A DNA stretch of 64,000 nucleotides, taken from NCBI GenBank assembly GCA_008330645.1, contig VLTN01000031.1, positions 124,001 through 188,000 on the forward strand, read 5' to 3'. Positions 1 to 9,370 of this stretch are shown here, in pieces. Origin of the DNA: Cafeteria roenbergensis (Eukaryota; Sar; Bigyra; Bicosoecida; Cafeteriaceae). The translations under genes were made by a program, and so were the position numbers. The number at the start of each line of letters is the position of its first letter. The first letter of the stretch is position 1. The notes below the pieces were generated by a model. The model did no database searches. It was not told where the DNA came from and saw only the letters and a program-made list of their open reading frames with translations.

Positions 1-244
1 GGCCGCTGCTACCGGACGTTCGCTCCGGAGGCAAGCAGCGCCTTGGCTGCCCGCGAGGCGCCCCGACGGGGAGCAGGCGCGCCGAGGCATGAGCGCCTGG
101 ATGAGGCAGCACGAAAGGCCGCGCTGCCCGTCCCAGGCGGCCGCCCTGGCGGCGCGGCGCGGCGCCGGGACGGTGCGTTATCGGGGCAACCGAGGGTGTC
201 GAACCGCTGCCGGGCGCAGCGTGCGCAACGTCAGCGGGGCTCAC

Positions 245-501
245 CTGAACGCCGCGTAGGCCACAGACAAGATGTGCCACACCAGCACGACGACTGCGGT
301 CGTGTCGAACGGCGCGCTGCCGCGCTTGCTTGCGCTCCAGGCGCTTGACAAGCCGGTGAGCAGCGCGAGTGCCAGTCCGACGCGGGCAGCGAAGCCCCAC
401 GCGCGCTCGAGCGCCGCAGACAGCGCGGCAGGGTCGCCCCCCACGACTCGCCCCAGGCATTCGGGCGCGACCCGGGGCCGCGGCCGGCCGTTGTTGGCCA
501 T
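245..501 (-). CDS. First exon of a small membrane protein gene, continues past the left edge
   Basis: Seen: an ATG at 501 (MANNGRPRPR...) opens 85 codons plus two bases, ending AG|GTGAGC with the donor at 244. The apparent stop at 241-243 is the TGA inside this donor, a pattern also seen in the receptor, ELOF1 and CAND1 exons here, so I read it as an exon that continues left of the window. Two hydrophobic stretches, about residues 36-54 and 68-85, suggest two membrane helices joined by a short polar loop. No signal peptide is evident. I do not recognise the family. It is head-to-head with the gene at 852. Alternative: a complete 86-aa protein ending at the TGA. Confidence 0.5.
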
Positions 502-851
502 GGGATTGTGTGTGTAGTTCGCTCGGACGGGACGCGAACGGGGTTTTCTGACGGGCGCTCTGGCCAGACTGCCGGTGACAGTCAGCAAAGTTCCGGGGGG
601 CCCTAGTTGAGCCGGACTAGCCCGTCGTGCGCGGGCGCAACTCTGCCTGCGACTACGCTGCACTTGCGCAACCTGCCCCGCTGCCGCCTGTGGGGGCACT
701 GCGCCGGCCCGCGAGCGACCCACTCCGCCCCGGGCCGTGCTGCTCCGCCGCCCCGCATCTGGTTTCCGCCGGCCTGCAGTTCCGGCCTCGCACTGCATCG
801 CTGCTGCCCGCCGCGGCACGTGCAGGCGCGTGGGTACGTCATTTGGCGCGC
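502..851. promoter_or_regulatory. Putative bidirectional promoter
   Basis: This 350-bp gap lies between two divergent starts. It is GC-rich and I see no TATA box or known element. The role is inferred only from the head-to-head layout. Confidence 0.35.
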
Positions 852-2651
852 ATGGACGCCCCCCACGCGCGGCCAGGGCGCGGACTCGTCGCCGCGTCAG
901 CCAGCCTGCGCCAGACAATGGGGACGTTCCTGGACCAGCACGTCGGGCTGGGCCTGGTCCGCCACGAGCTCGTTGCGGCGGCGCGGTTTGATCGCTTTCA
1001 GCAGCGGCTGGCGCAATCCTGCTCCTGGGCGCGACAGCGCGCGGACCGCGCAGCCCTGCTTCGCCGGACCTCGGGCGGCACCAAGCGCGCTCGCTCCGAG
1101 GCGCAGACCGCCCTTTCGCTGGACGCCCTGTGCCCTCCGGCGCTGATCACGCTTGCCAAGTCAGACCCGACTCACCTTGCGCGCGAGACCGCCGAGGCCG
1201 AGGACTCCCGCCTCCGCGCCGGCGGCCGGCCGCCTCCCACCCCGGCCCCTCCCGTTGACGGCCGGGCCATGGCGCAGAAGCGCTTCTGGCTCGCGTTTGC
1301 GGTGATGGAGGCGGAGGCGGCTCTGCTCAAGGCCACGACACAAGCGGTGGCTCTCGTTGACGCAGCCAAGGCGCACTCCGCCCCGCCCCACCTGCTGCAG
1401 TGGGCGCAGGACTGCGTGCGCGCCCTTCGCAAGGTGGGCGACATCCGGCCCGTCACCCACTCGCTGTGGGGCCACCGGGCCACGCTTGCGCGGCGGATGG
1501 CTCTCAAGGAGCGCCCTCCCGCAAACCCCTCGGGCGGCTACTCGGCGGCGTGCCTGGGCCCCCAGCAGGCCAGCGACGTGCTGACGACGCAGGTGGGCCA
1601 CCCCCACGCCCGGGCTCCCGGGGCCGACGACCTCGCCGCGCCCCCGCAGCGGGCCGCGCTGCCCACAGTGGTTGTCGTGCCGCCCGCCGCCCTGGCCGCG
1701 GCCGCCGAGCGCGCCTCCGCGGCGCTCACCGCGTGGACCGCCGCGGTGAGCGCGGTGACCACGTCCCTCACCTCCCGCCGGCCGTCAACGGCGGGGCGTC
1801 GCTCATCGCGCGCGGCGGTTCCGCTGCAGCTTCGCGTGTCCGGCTTCACGGGAGGCAGCGTCGTGCTGCTCAGTGCCTGCGACGCCAAGGGCCCGCTGGC
1901 GCCCGTGCCCGCTGCCATCCAAGTTGGAATCGAAGTGCGAGCGGCCGCGGGGGACGAGGCCCCCCTGTGGCGGCCCCCGACCCCGCCGGTGTGGAGGCAG
2001 GGCTCTCGCGCGCGGCCGCCCCCCAACGGCGCTGCCGCTGCGCCCGTCGCTGCCCCAGCTGGCACGTGGGAGGTCTATTCGGACGGGCTCCTGCCGCCGC
2101 CTCCAGCGGAAGCGGACATTCTTTGGGCCGACGGCGCCCGGCCGAAAGGTGCCCCGCACCTCGGCGCAGTGCCATCGTCGGTGACGGCGGCGGCGAGTGC
2201 GGCGGCGGAGCAGGCAGCGGCACCCGCAGCGACACCCGCAGCGACACCCGCAGCGGCACCCGCAGCAACAGCAGTAGCAGCAGCAACAGCAGCAACAGCA
2301 GCCCCCGCCGCCGCAGCCGCCGCACCTGCCGCCCACGGCGCACTCCCCGCCGCAGGCATCGCTCGGCTCCGCACGTACAGCGACGAGGAGGCCCTCAATG
2401 GCGCGCAGGTCGGGATCCCTCGCCCGCCAGCCACGACGCACGCTCGCGCTGCCCCGGCCTCGGAGCGGAGCGCGGAAACCACACCAGCGGGGCTGCCAGC
2501 CGCCTTCTCGGCCGCCGCTGCGTCGGCAGCGGACGCAAGTGCTGGCGGCTCCGCCCCTGCCGACAGCCGCGCCCACCGGCCGCAGAAGCGCGCCCTTGAC
2601 ACAGAGGGCCACCTGGCGCCGTCGGAGCCCCTGCCCAAGCGCCGAGAGTGA
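852..2651 (+). CDS. Uncharacterised Ala/Pro-rich protein with C-terminal basic motif
   Basis: The reading frame gives 599 aa from the first ATG (MDAPHARPGR). Upstream in-frame codons lack an ATG. The N-terminal third looks helical (for example QKRFWLAFAVMEAEAALLKA) and is the part most likely to be conserved. The middle is disordered, with an Ala/Thr/Pro tract around 2215-2330 encoded by GCA/ACA-rich codons. The C-terminus has two basic clusters, PQKRALD and LPKRRE, that could form a bipartite nuclear signal. No domain is recognised; a nuclear adaptor is possible but speculative. It is convergent with the dynactin gene. Confidence 0.5.
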   Translation: MDAPHARPGRGLVAASASLRQTMGTFLDQHVGLGLVRHELVAAARFDRFQQRLAQSCSWARQRADRAALLRRTSGGTKRARSEAQTALSLDALCPPALITLAKSDPTHLARETAEAEDSRLRAGGRPPPTPAPPVDGRAMAQKRFWLAFAVMEAEAALLKATTQAVALVDAAKAHSAPPHLLQWAQDCVRALRKVGDIRPVTHSLWGHRATLARRMALKERPPANPSGGYSAACLGPQQASDVLTTQVGHPHARAPGADDLAAPPQRAALPTVVVVPPAALAAAAERASAALTAWTAAVSAVTTSLTSRRPSTAGRRSSRAAVPLQLRVSGFTGGSVVLLSACDAKGPLAPVPAAIQVGIEVRAAAGDEAPLWRPPTPPVWRQGSRARPPPNGAAAAPVAAPAGTWEVYSDGLLPPPPAEADILWADGARPKGAPHLGAVPSSVTAAASAAAEQAAAPAATPAATPAAAPAATAVAAATAATAAPAAAAAAPAAHGALPAAGIARLRTYSDEEALNGAQVGIPRPPATTHARAAPASERSAETTPAGLPAAFSAAAASAADASAGGSAPADSRAHRPQKRALDTEGHLAPSEPLPKRRE

Positions 2652-3112
2652 AGCCCCGTCACACTTCGTGGGCTCTGCAGCCTGCGGGCGGGAGAATTGT
2701 GACATTGCTCTGATTCGGGCTCGAAATCGACCAGTGACGGCTCCGGACGCAGCCTCGGCGGCGGCGCGCGCGCCCCCCAGGCTCGCTCTGCATCCGGCTT
2801 GGATTGACCGGTTTGACTCTCGACAGCTGGCATTGAGTCGCGTGGAACTCTGTTGCGTATTCCGTGTGCGCGCTTGCATCTCCGCTCCGGCGTGTCTATC
2901 CGCACGCGTGGCAGCCACCGCGCACCGGGCGCTCTTTGCGAAATGCAGCCAGTTTCGGGTCCGCAACGCGCCCTGCAAAGCCATCATCACACGCAGCGGC
3001 GCGGGATGGGGAAGAGTCTTGATGCAGCGCGCTGCGGTTGCGGGGGACTAAACAGCGAGCCGCGCGTGCGGGATCGCGATTGGAACGGGCCGGCCAGTCC
3101 AGACGGCGGCTC
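2652..3112. other. Convergent intergenic region
   Basis: This 461-bp stretch separates two 3' ends. I see no gene, RNA or AATAAA signal in it; it presumably holds both 3' UTRs. Confidence 0.4.
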
Positions 3113-6100
3113 TCACGCGGAGCAGCTGCCCCCGAACGCGGCCGCCGCCCCCACCGCCACCGCCGTGGCGCGCGCCACTGCCAGCGACTGCGACAGGCTC
3201 TGGACGGCGGCGTTTGCCCTCGTTGCGCCTGCAAGGCTCGCCCGTGCCTCTCCCAGCAGCGGGCGAACTGGCCTGAGAGCTGCCAGCGCCGACAGCAGCT
3301 GCCTTCCGGAGGCGGACAGCGCGGCGGCCTCCGCTCCGGGGCGTTCCGCTCCCGCCCCCGCCCTCGGGGCCGGGGCGAGCGGGGATCCGCCCTGCAGAGC
3401 TCGCATGCGCTGGCCCAGGCCCCGGCCTCTGAGCGACGCGGCCTGCCGGCGCGACGCCGCCGCCGCCACGCGCCAGGCGTCTTCCCGCTGCCCCGATGCC
3501 GCCCCGCCGCCCAGAGCAGCGTCGGCCCGCTCTGCCCCTGCCGCTGCAAGCGCCCCGCCCCCGACGCTCTGACGGCGCGAGCCGGCGCCTCCGCCCCGCC
3601 CCTCCGCCAGCAGCGCTGCCGCCCTCTCCTCCGCCTTGGCCGCGTCCCTCCGAGCCGCCGCGGCCGCCTCCTCCGCCTGCTTGGCCGCCCTCACCGCCGC
3701 CTCCAGCTCGGCGTCGGCCCTGGCCGCCTTGGCCTTGGAGGTCTGCTCCTTCCGGCTCAGCAGCTTGGCGCGTGCCTTGAGCACGCGGAGGTCCTTCTCC
3801 GCGGCGGTCAGCTGGTGCGACAGGTCGGCCTGCAGAGCCATGGAGGCGGCCAGGCGGCTCGCCAGCGACGACGATTCGGCCACCCGCTCGCGCGAAGCGG
3901 CACACTGCACCAGCAGGGGCGAGAGGCCCCCCGGGCGGGCCGATCCTTCCCCGGGGGCGGTTTCGCCTCCGCCTGCGACCTCGTCGTCGTCGCCGCCACC
4001 ACTGCCGCCTTCGGCGTCGGCCGCCGCGGGGCCCAGTGACCAGGCCCCCTGGGGTCCCAGCCACGCGGGCCGCTGGCAGGCGGCGAGGCCGTCAAGGACG
4101 CAGCGCCGCAGCGAGTCGGCGCCCGGGCAGCCGGAGGCAGCGGCAACTTCGCGCGCGCCGCTGTCGCTCGCAGCAGCATCAGTGTCGGCCTCGCCAGCAC
4201 CGGCAGCGGGCGCTCTCCCGTCAGAGGCCGCCCCGCCGTCCCCGTCAGCTGCCGGCTGCACTGCCGCCACGGCCGCGGCCAGCGCAGCGGAGGGGGCCTC
4301 GCCCCCCCGCGATGCCTCTGCCACCGCCGCCCACAGCCGGCTCGTTCGCAAGCCCGGCGCGTCGAACGGCTCTGCCGTGCCAAACCTGACCTGGAGATCG
4401 GCTGCCTCGTCCTCCGCGTCGACAGAGCCGACAGCGAAGCACTGTCCCGCGTCGGGCCGGGCGCCGTCGGACACCGAAGCGGCCGAGTCGGCTTCCGGGC
4501 CAGAGCCAGCGCCAGCGCCAGCGCCAGCGCCAGCACCGGCACCGGCACCGGCACCGAGCGCCGCCACCGCCGCCCGCAGCGCCAGCTCCAGCTGGCCGTC
4601 GCCCGCCCCGTCCAGCGCCAGCGCACGGGCGCACATGCGGCCGCAAGCAGCCACCACAGCGCTGGCCCCCACCACGCACCCAGCCCGCCACGCCTCTGCG
4701 CCGGCCGCGCTGCAGCCCTCCTCCGTCCCAGCCGACCCGCCGCCGCCGGCACTGCCGCCGTCGCCGTCGCCGTCGCTCCCAGCGGACAGCGGGCTGAGTG
4801 CCGCACGCACGGCCCCCGACACCGCATCGATGTTCCGGCAAATATCACTGGCAGAGCCGCCCGCCAAGCCCTCGATGGACGACATTGCGCGCCGCAGCGC
4901 GTCGGTGGCGACGCCGTCGCTCTCCGCGCCGGATGATCGAGCAACGCCAGCCAGTGCTCTGGCGACGGAGGCCGAGACCAAGCCCTCCAGCGCGGCAGAG
5001 CCGGACGAAGTGTCAGCTGACACCCCCCATGCCTCGGCCAGAGTGACGCCGCCCGTGGCAACTGCAACCGCATCGCCTGCTGCGCCGGCCAGCGACTCCG
5101 CTGCCGCCGCCACGTCTGCGGCGGCGCGAGCAGTTGTGCTGGCGCTGACCACGCCGCCGCCTGCGGCGCTGCCTCCGAGGAGGATGCGCCTCCCGCGTCG
5201 CACCTCGGACCCTGCCACAAGCAGAGCCGGAAGCAGGCACGCAGCCGAAACCGCGGCCCGCATGGCAGCCGCCCGCTCTCCCGGCCACGCCTCCCGGGGC
5301 GCTGGCCCGCCCGCCCCGGCGGCCGCCGCCGCGGCGTGCATGCCTCCGAGCAGCACCCGCCACAGCTCCTGCCTGGCGCGGCGCTCAGCCTCGGCCGACC
5401 GGTAGAGCACCGGCAGAGCCCGCAGCACCAGCGGCGCCGCGTCGCTGGAGCCAGCCGCCGACGCCGGAACCACCGTCCAAGCCCCAGAGGCCTCCGACCG
5501 CGCCCCCGCCAGCTCCACCGCGGCCCGTACCGCCTGCGAGCGCAGGCGCCCCTCCCTGGCCGCCGCCGCTTCCAGGGCGCGCATGGCATTGGCCGCCCTC
5601 TCTGCGATGCGCCGCGCCCCCGCGGCCCGCTCGGAGGCCTCCGCCCCGCCCTCCGCCGCGAGCCCTCGCAGCTGCTCCACCTCCGCCTGCGCCAGAGACG
5701 CCTCCTGCTGGGCAGCGTGCGCGCGCGCCTCCGCAGCCCGCCGCGCCGCCGCCTCCGCCGCGGCGGCCGCGGCCGCCCGCGCCGCCGCCTCCTCTGCCTC
5801 CAGCGCGCGCGCGGCCGCCGCCTCCTCCGCCGCCGCCAGCTCCCCCTCCATCTCCTCGCTCGCCTGCAGCAGCGCCGACAGGGTCGCGTTCTCCTCCCGC
5901 AGCTCTGCCGCGGTTTCGCGTGCCATGAGTTGCTCGTCGGCCATCGTCTCCACGACGGCCTCCAGCCCCTCGGCCGACTCGACACGTTCCCGCAGCTCGT
6001 CCACGGCAGCGCGCAGAGCCGATAGGTCGCCCTCGAGAGACGTCGCTCGCGCCGCTGCCTCCGCGCGCTTCGCCTCGGCCCTGCTGGCGGCAGCTGCTGC

Positions 6101-9043
6101 CCTGTCGGCCTCCTGCCTGGCCCTGGCGGCGGCGGAACGTTCCTCCGACAGGGCCCCACGCAGTTGCACGTTCTGCTCCAGCAGGGCGGAGCGTGCGCCC
6201 GAGCCGCCGCCGCCGCCAGCACCGCCGCCGGTGCCGCCGCCGCCGGTGCCGGCGCCGCCGCCTGAGCTGGGGCTGCCCTCGGCCGCGGGGGCCTCGTCCG
6301 CCGCCATGACCGCGTCTCTCAACGTGGCGGCCTCCTCCTGCGCCGCCGCGAGCGCCTCCCTCGCCTCCTCCAGCTCCAGCTCCATGTCCAGCGTGCTCTC
6401 CTCAAACCTGTCCGCGCGGGCTCGCTGCTCGGCCGCTGCGGCCGCGGACTCCTCGGCTCGCGTCTCGGCAGCCGCCAGCTCGGCGCGAGCCTCGCTGAGG
6501 CGCCGCTTCGCCGTCGCCGCCTCTGCGCGTGCGGCCGCAGCGTCCTTCACCGCCGACGTCTCGGCAGCTCTGCTCACGGCGGCCGCGGCTGCACCGGCAG
6601 CACCGCGGGCACGGGCGACGTCGGCCTTTGCTTGCTCCACTTCGCGCCGAAGCTCTGCCACTTCGAGCTCCGCCGCCGAGGCGCGCTCCTCCGCCGTCGC
6701 CCGCCCCGCCTCCGCCGCGCTCGCCACCTCCTCGGAGGCAGAGAGCTCTGCACGGGCCTCCTGCAGCTCTGCCAGCGCGCGCTCCGCCTCGTCCATCGCT
6801 TGCGAGGCGTCGGTCGCGCTGGAAGCGGCTTCTGCCTCCGCGGTTTCGGCACGCGAAACCGCTGCTTCGGCCTGGGCCTTGGCCTCTGCGGCCTGCTGCT
6901 GGGCCGCCGCCAGCTCTGCCGCCCGCTCTGCCGCCTCGGCACGGAGCTTGTCGCCAGCCGACGTCAGCCGGCTCACCTCTGCCGCCAGCTCCTCGGCCCT
7001 GGCAGCGGCGGCCGCAGCCTCCTCCTTGAGCGCGCTGAGCTGGCCGCTGACGTCCCCAGCGGCCGCGGTGCTCTGCCGCCGCGCCGCCCGCGCCGCCGCC
7101 GCCGCGTCTCTGAGCTCCGCCGCCGCCGCCTCCGCCGCCTCCGCCCTCCGCTGCGCTTCGGCGGCCTCCGCCTGCGCAGCCGCTGTCCCCGCTGCCGCCT
7201 CCGCGCTGGCCTCCTTGGCAGAGCGAAGCGCCTCACGTAGCTCTGCCAAGTCTTCACCGGCTCTGCCAGCGCTTGAGTCGGCGTCCTTCCTGGCCTTTGC
7301 AAGCTGGGACCTCACTTCGTCGAGCTCTGCCCGAAGTCGCTCGTTGGTTCCCCGGGCCTCCATGCACTCTTCGGCGGATAGTTCCGCCGCCTGCATTGCC
7401 TCCTCCGCGTCCTTCAGGTTCGCTGCCGCCGTCGCCTTGGCCGCCTCTGCCTCCGCCCGCGCCGCTTCGAGCGACGTCTCCAGCTCCTCCACCTGCACGC
7501 GCAGGGCGGCTGCCTGCGCGGCGCTGCCGCCCACAGACACCCGACCGGCCCCGCCGCCGCCGCCGACGGAGGCGCGCCCGCCGCCGCCGCCGCCGCCCCC
7601 ACCGCGGATCGACGGCCGCGGCGGGCGGGGAGGCTGCGCCGGCAGCGCCTGCGGCGACGTGGCTCCGCCTGGCAATGCGATGCCGCTGGCACCGCCCTCG
7701 TCCTCGTCGTCACTGGGATCGCGAATGCTGCCGTCGTCGTCGTCGTCGTCGTCGTTGTCGTTGTCGCCTGCTGCGATTTTCCCTGTGGTTGCATCACCAG
7801 CGAGGCTTGGATCCTTCCCGTCAGCATCGTCAACGTCGTCGCCGCCGCCAACGTCTTCGTCTGCGTCGTCGTCGTCGTCGTCGCCCACGATAGCGGCTCC
7901 GGGTTCGCTGTCGGCGACTGACCCGCCGCCGATGCTGCCGCGACGGCCAACCGACCCGCCGCCGATGCTGCCGCGACGGCCAACCGACCCGCCGCCGATG
8001 CTGCCGCGACGGCCAACCGACCCGCCGCCGATGCTGCCGCGACGGCCAACCGACCCGCCGCCGATGCTGCCGCGACGGCCAACCGACCCGCCGCCGATGC
8101 TGCCGCGACGGCTCACTGACCCGCCGCTGACTGACGTGCGACGCCCTGCCGCTGCGGCGGGCCCGTCAAGCGCCTCCTGGCGGGCGGCTCTGCCAGCCGC
8201 GCTGTCCCTCCTCCTCGCAGCTGCTCTGGCGCCGATGCTGTCGCGACGCGCCGCAGTCGCAGCCGCCCCTGCGCCGCCCACGGACGTGCGTCTGCCGGCG
8301 GCCGCCGCCACGCCCGCCCCGCCAGGCCGCTGCGCCTCCGCGGCCGCCGTTTTGGTGCGCTCCCTCAGGAGGCGGCGTCGCTCCTCGATCGCCTGCCGCT
8401 TCGCTGCCGCAGATCCGGGCGTGGCAGCAGCGCCAGCTGGGCCGCTCGCTGCCCCCGCGGCCGGCCCAGCGCTGGGTGTGGCAGGCGGGCGCGCGCTCGG
8501 CGGAATGGACGGCTTGGACTGATCGGCGACGAGCATTGCCATGCTTCGGCGGCAGAAGACCCCGTGCGAGGGCGCGCACGAGAAATAGCGAACTCCCTTG
8601 TGCTCGCCGTCGTGCCGCCCCTCCGGCGCGTCCAGCTCCATGCCGAGCCACTCGCCCTTGGTAGACTGCGCAGGCACAGGCGCGGGCCATCGGTTGCGCG
8701 CGGCGCAGTGGCATGGGGCTGGAGGCCCCTGGCTGCTGACGGCCGAGTGCGGAGCAAATTTGGACTCGGCAAAATGGCGGCTGCTTGCACTCACGCCGAG
8801 CTGGCCGATGTAGCGGCACACTCCGACCTTTCCCGACTTGACTGTGACGATCCGGTCCCCCAGCTGCGACCACGGACAGGCAGGGCGCGGGGACAGCAAG
8901 CGCGGGATGGCGGCGGGGCCAAGCGAGGCGGGGGCGGCCAGTGCTCGGTTAACGGCGCAGGGACTGCGCAGCAGTGCCGCGCGCTGAGCGCTCACCCGGA
9001 TGGCCCCATCGGCGGTGGCGTCGCTACTAGCGGCAGTAGCCAT
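3113..9043 (-). CDS. DCTN1: Dynactin subunit 1 (p150Glued) homologue, CAP-Gly plus coiled coils
   Basis: Exons 9043-8996, 8863-8795 and 8665-3113 give 1,889 aa (human p150 is about 1,280). The start at 9043 has A at -3 and G at +4. A CAP-Gly domain occupies about residues 17-86: GVCRYIG is joined by splicing to GEWLGMELDAP, then the microtubule/EB-binding motif appears as GRHDG (55-59), then GVRYFSC. Next come an 11-aa Ser/Arg tandem repeat (about 225-289), an acidic Asp-rich stretch, a long coiled coil (about 430-1,100), a globular-helical region and a C-terminal coiled coil (about 1,645-1,710). The segment around VVETMADEQLMARETAAELR matches the p150 coiled coil. Known role: links dynein to cargo and microtubules. 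Both introns (132 and 129 nt) are stop-free and a multiple of three. Family call is strong; the exact start is likely. Confidence 0.85.
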   Translation of the reverse strand: MATAASSDATADGAIRVSAQRAALLRSPCAVNRALAAPASLGPAAIPRLLSPRPACPWSQLGDRIVTVKSGKVGVCRYIGQLGVSASSRHFAESKFAPHSAVSSQGPPAPCHCAARNRWPAPVPAQSTKGEWLGMELDAPEGRHDGEHKGVRYFSCAPSHGVFCRRSMAMLVADQSKPSIPPSARPPATPSAGPAAGAASGPAGAAATPGSAAAKRQAIEERRRLLRERTKTAAAEAQRPGGAGVAAAAGRRTSVGGAGAAATAARRDSIGARAAARRRDSAAGRAARQEALDGPAAAAGRRTSVSGGSVSRRGSIGGGSVGRRGSIGGGSVGRRGSIGGGSVGRRGSIGGGSVGRRGSIGGGSVGRRGSIGGGSVADSEPGAAIVGDDDDDDADEDVGGGDDVDDADGKDPSLAGDATTGKIAAGDNDNDDDDDDDGSIRDPSDDEDEGGASGIALPGGATSPQALPAQPPRPPRPSIRGGGGGGGGGRASVGGGGGAGRVSVGGSAAQAAALRVQVEELETSLEAARAEAEAAKATAAANLKDAEEAMQAAELSAEECMEARGTNERLRAELDEVRSQLAKARKDADSSAGRAGEDLAELREALRSAKEASAEAAAGTAAAQAEAAEAQRRAEAAEAAAAELRDAAAAARAARRQSTAAAGDVSGQLSALKEEAAAAAARAEELAAEVSRLTSAGDKLRAEAAERAAELAAAQQQAAEAKAQAEAAVSRAETAEAEAASSATDASQAMDEAERALAELQEARAELSASEEVASAAEAGRATAEERASAAELEVAELRREVEQAKADVARARGAAGAAAAAVSRAAETSAVKDAAAARAEAATAKRRLSEARAELAAAETRAEESAAAAAEQRARADRFEESTLDMELELEEAREALAAAQEEAATLRDAVMAADEAPAAEGSPSSGGGAGTGGGGTGGGAGGGGGSGARSALLEQNVQLRGALSEERSAAARARQEADRAAAAASRAEAKRAEAAARATSLEGDLSALRAAVDELRERVESAEGLEAVVETMADEQLMARETAAELREENATLSALLQASEEMEGELAAAEEAAAARALEAEEAAARAAAAAAAEAAARRAAEARAHAAQQEASLAQAEVEQLRGLAAEGGAEASERAAGARRIAERAANAMRALEAAAAREGRLRSQAVRAAVELAGARSEASGAWTVVPASAAGSSDAAPLVLRALPVLYRSAEAERRARQELWRVLLGGMHAAAAAAGAGGPAPREAWPGERAAAMRAAVSAACLLPALLVAGSEVRRGRRILLGGSAAGGGVVSASTTARAAADVAAAAESLAGAAGDAVAVATGGVTLAEAWGVSADTSSGSAALEGLVSASVARALAGVARSSGAESDGVATDALRRAMSSIEGLAGGSASDICRNIDAVSGAVRAALSPLSAGSDGDGDGGSAGGGGSAGTEEGCSAAGAEAWRAGCVVGASAVVAACGRMCARALALDGAGDGQLELALRAAVAALGAGAGAGAGAGAGAGAGSGPEADSAASVSDGARPDAGQCFAVGSVDAEDEAADLQVRFGTAEPFDAPGLRTSRLWAAVAEASRGGEAPSAALAAAVAAVQPAADGDGGAASDGRAPAAGAGEADTDAAASDSGAREVAAASGCPGADSLRRCVLDGLAACQRPAWLGPQGAWSLGPAAADAEGGSGGGDDDEVAGGGETAPGEGSARPGGLSPLLVQCAASRERVAESSSLASRLAASMALQADLSHQLTAAEKDLRVLKARAKLLSRKEQTSKAKAARADAELEAAVRAAKQAEEAAAAARRDAAKAEERAAALLAEGRGGGAGSRRQSVGGGALAAAGAERADAALGGGAASGQREDAWRVAAAASRRQAASLRGRGLGQRMRALQGGSPLAPAPRAGAGAERPGAEAAALSASGRQLLSALAALRPVRPLLGEARASLAGATRANAAVQSLSQSLAVARATAVAVGAAAAFGGSCSA
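4504..4558 (+). repeat. Hexanucleotide microsatellite in dynactin CDS
   Basis: About five GCCAGC units grade into CGGCAC-type units. On the coding (minus) strand they encode an alternating Gly-Ala run. The frame is kept because the unit is a multiple of three. Confidence 0.8.
7918..8115 (-). repeat. 33-bp tandem repeat, about six copies, in dynactin CDS
   Basis: Near-identical 33-bp units encode an 11-aa repeat of the form GGGSVGRRGSI. Each copy contains RRGS, a match to the basophilic (PKA/PKC-type) consensus. The repeat lies just after the CAP-Gly domain, where animal p150 has its basic, phosphorylated Ser-rich region. Near-identity between copies points to recent expansion. Confidence 0.9.
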
Positions 9044-9370
9044 GCTGCGCCGGCCCGCCCGCTCCAGTCGCCGTCGTCCCGGGGAGTGGGTCCGGCGCCA
9101 GCGCGGCGCCCTGCCCGCCGACTGCAATCAATGTTTGTCGGTCAGCAAATACTGTGCGTTGGAGCGAGGCGAGCGGCGACAGCGCAACGCCCACCCGAAT
9201 CGCGTGCTGCGGCCGCGTTGCCCGAGCCGGGGCGCGACCCGTTTGCAGGGCGGTCGGAGAGGCCTGGCGTCCTCTCGGCGCCTGCGGCGTGATCCGCCTG
9301 CCCTCGCAGGACGTTTCAGCAAGCGCGCCGAGCAACGACGGCAGCACTTGCACCTGCGGCTGGCATCGAC
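9044..9370. promoter_or_regulatory. Putative bidirectional promoter (dynactin / RS-rich protein)
   Basis: This is a 327-bp gap between divergent ATGs at 9043 and 9371. I see no TATA box. The role is inferred from layout only. Confidence 0.35.

Noticed and set aside
7918-8115. CRISPR-like array
   Set aside because: The units are back-to-back without spacers, keep the reading frame and lie in a eukaryotic coding exon.
5583-8522. A 979-codon plus-strand frame antisense to dynactin
   Set aside because: It is Ala/Ser-rich and mirrors the coiled-coil codons of the real gene. In this GC content long antisense frames are expected, and no domain is visible.
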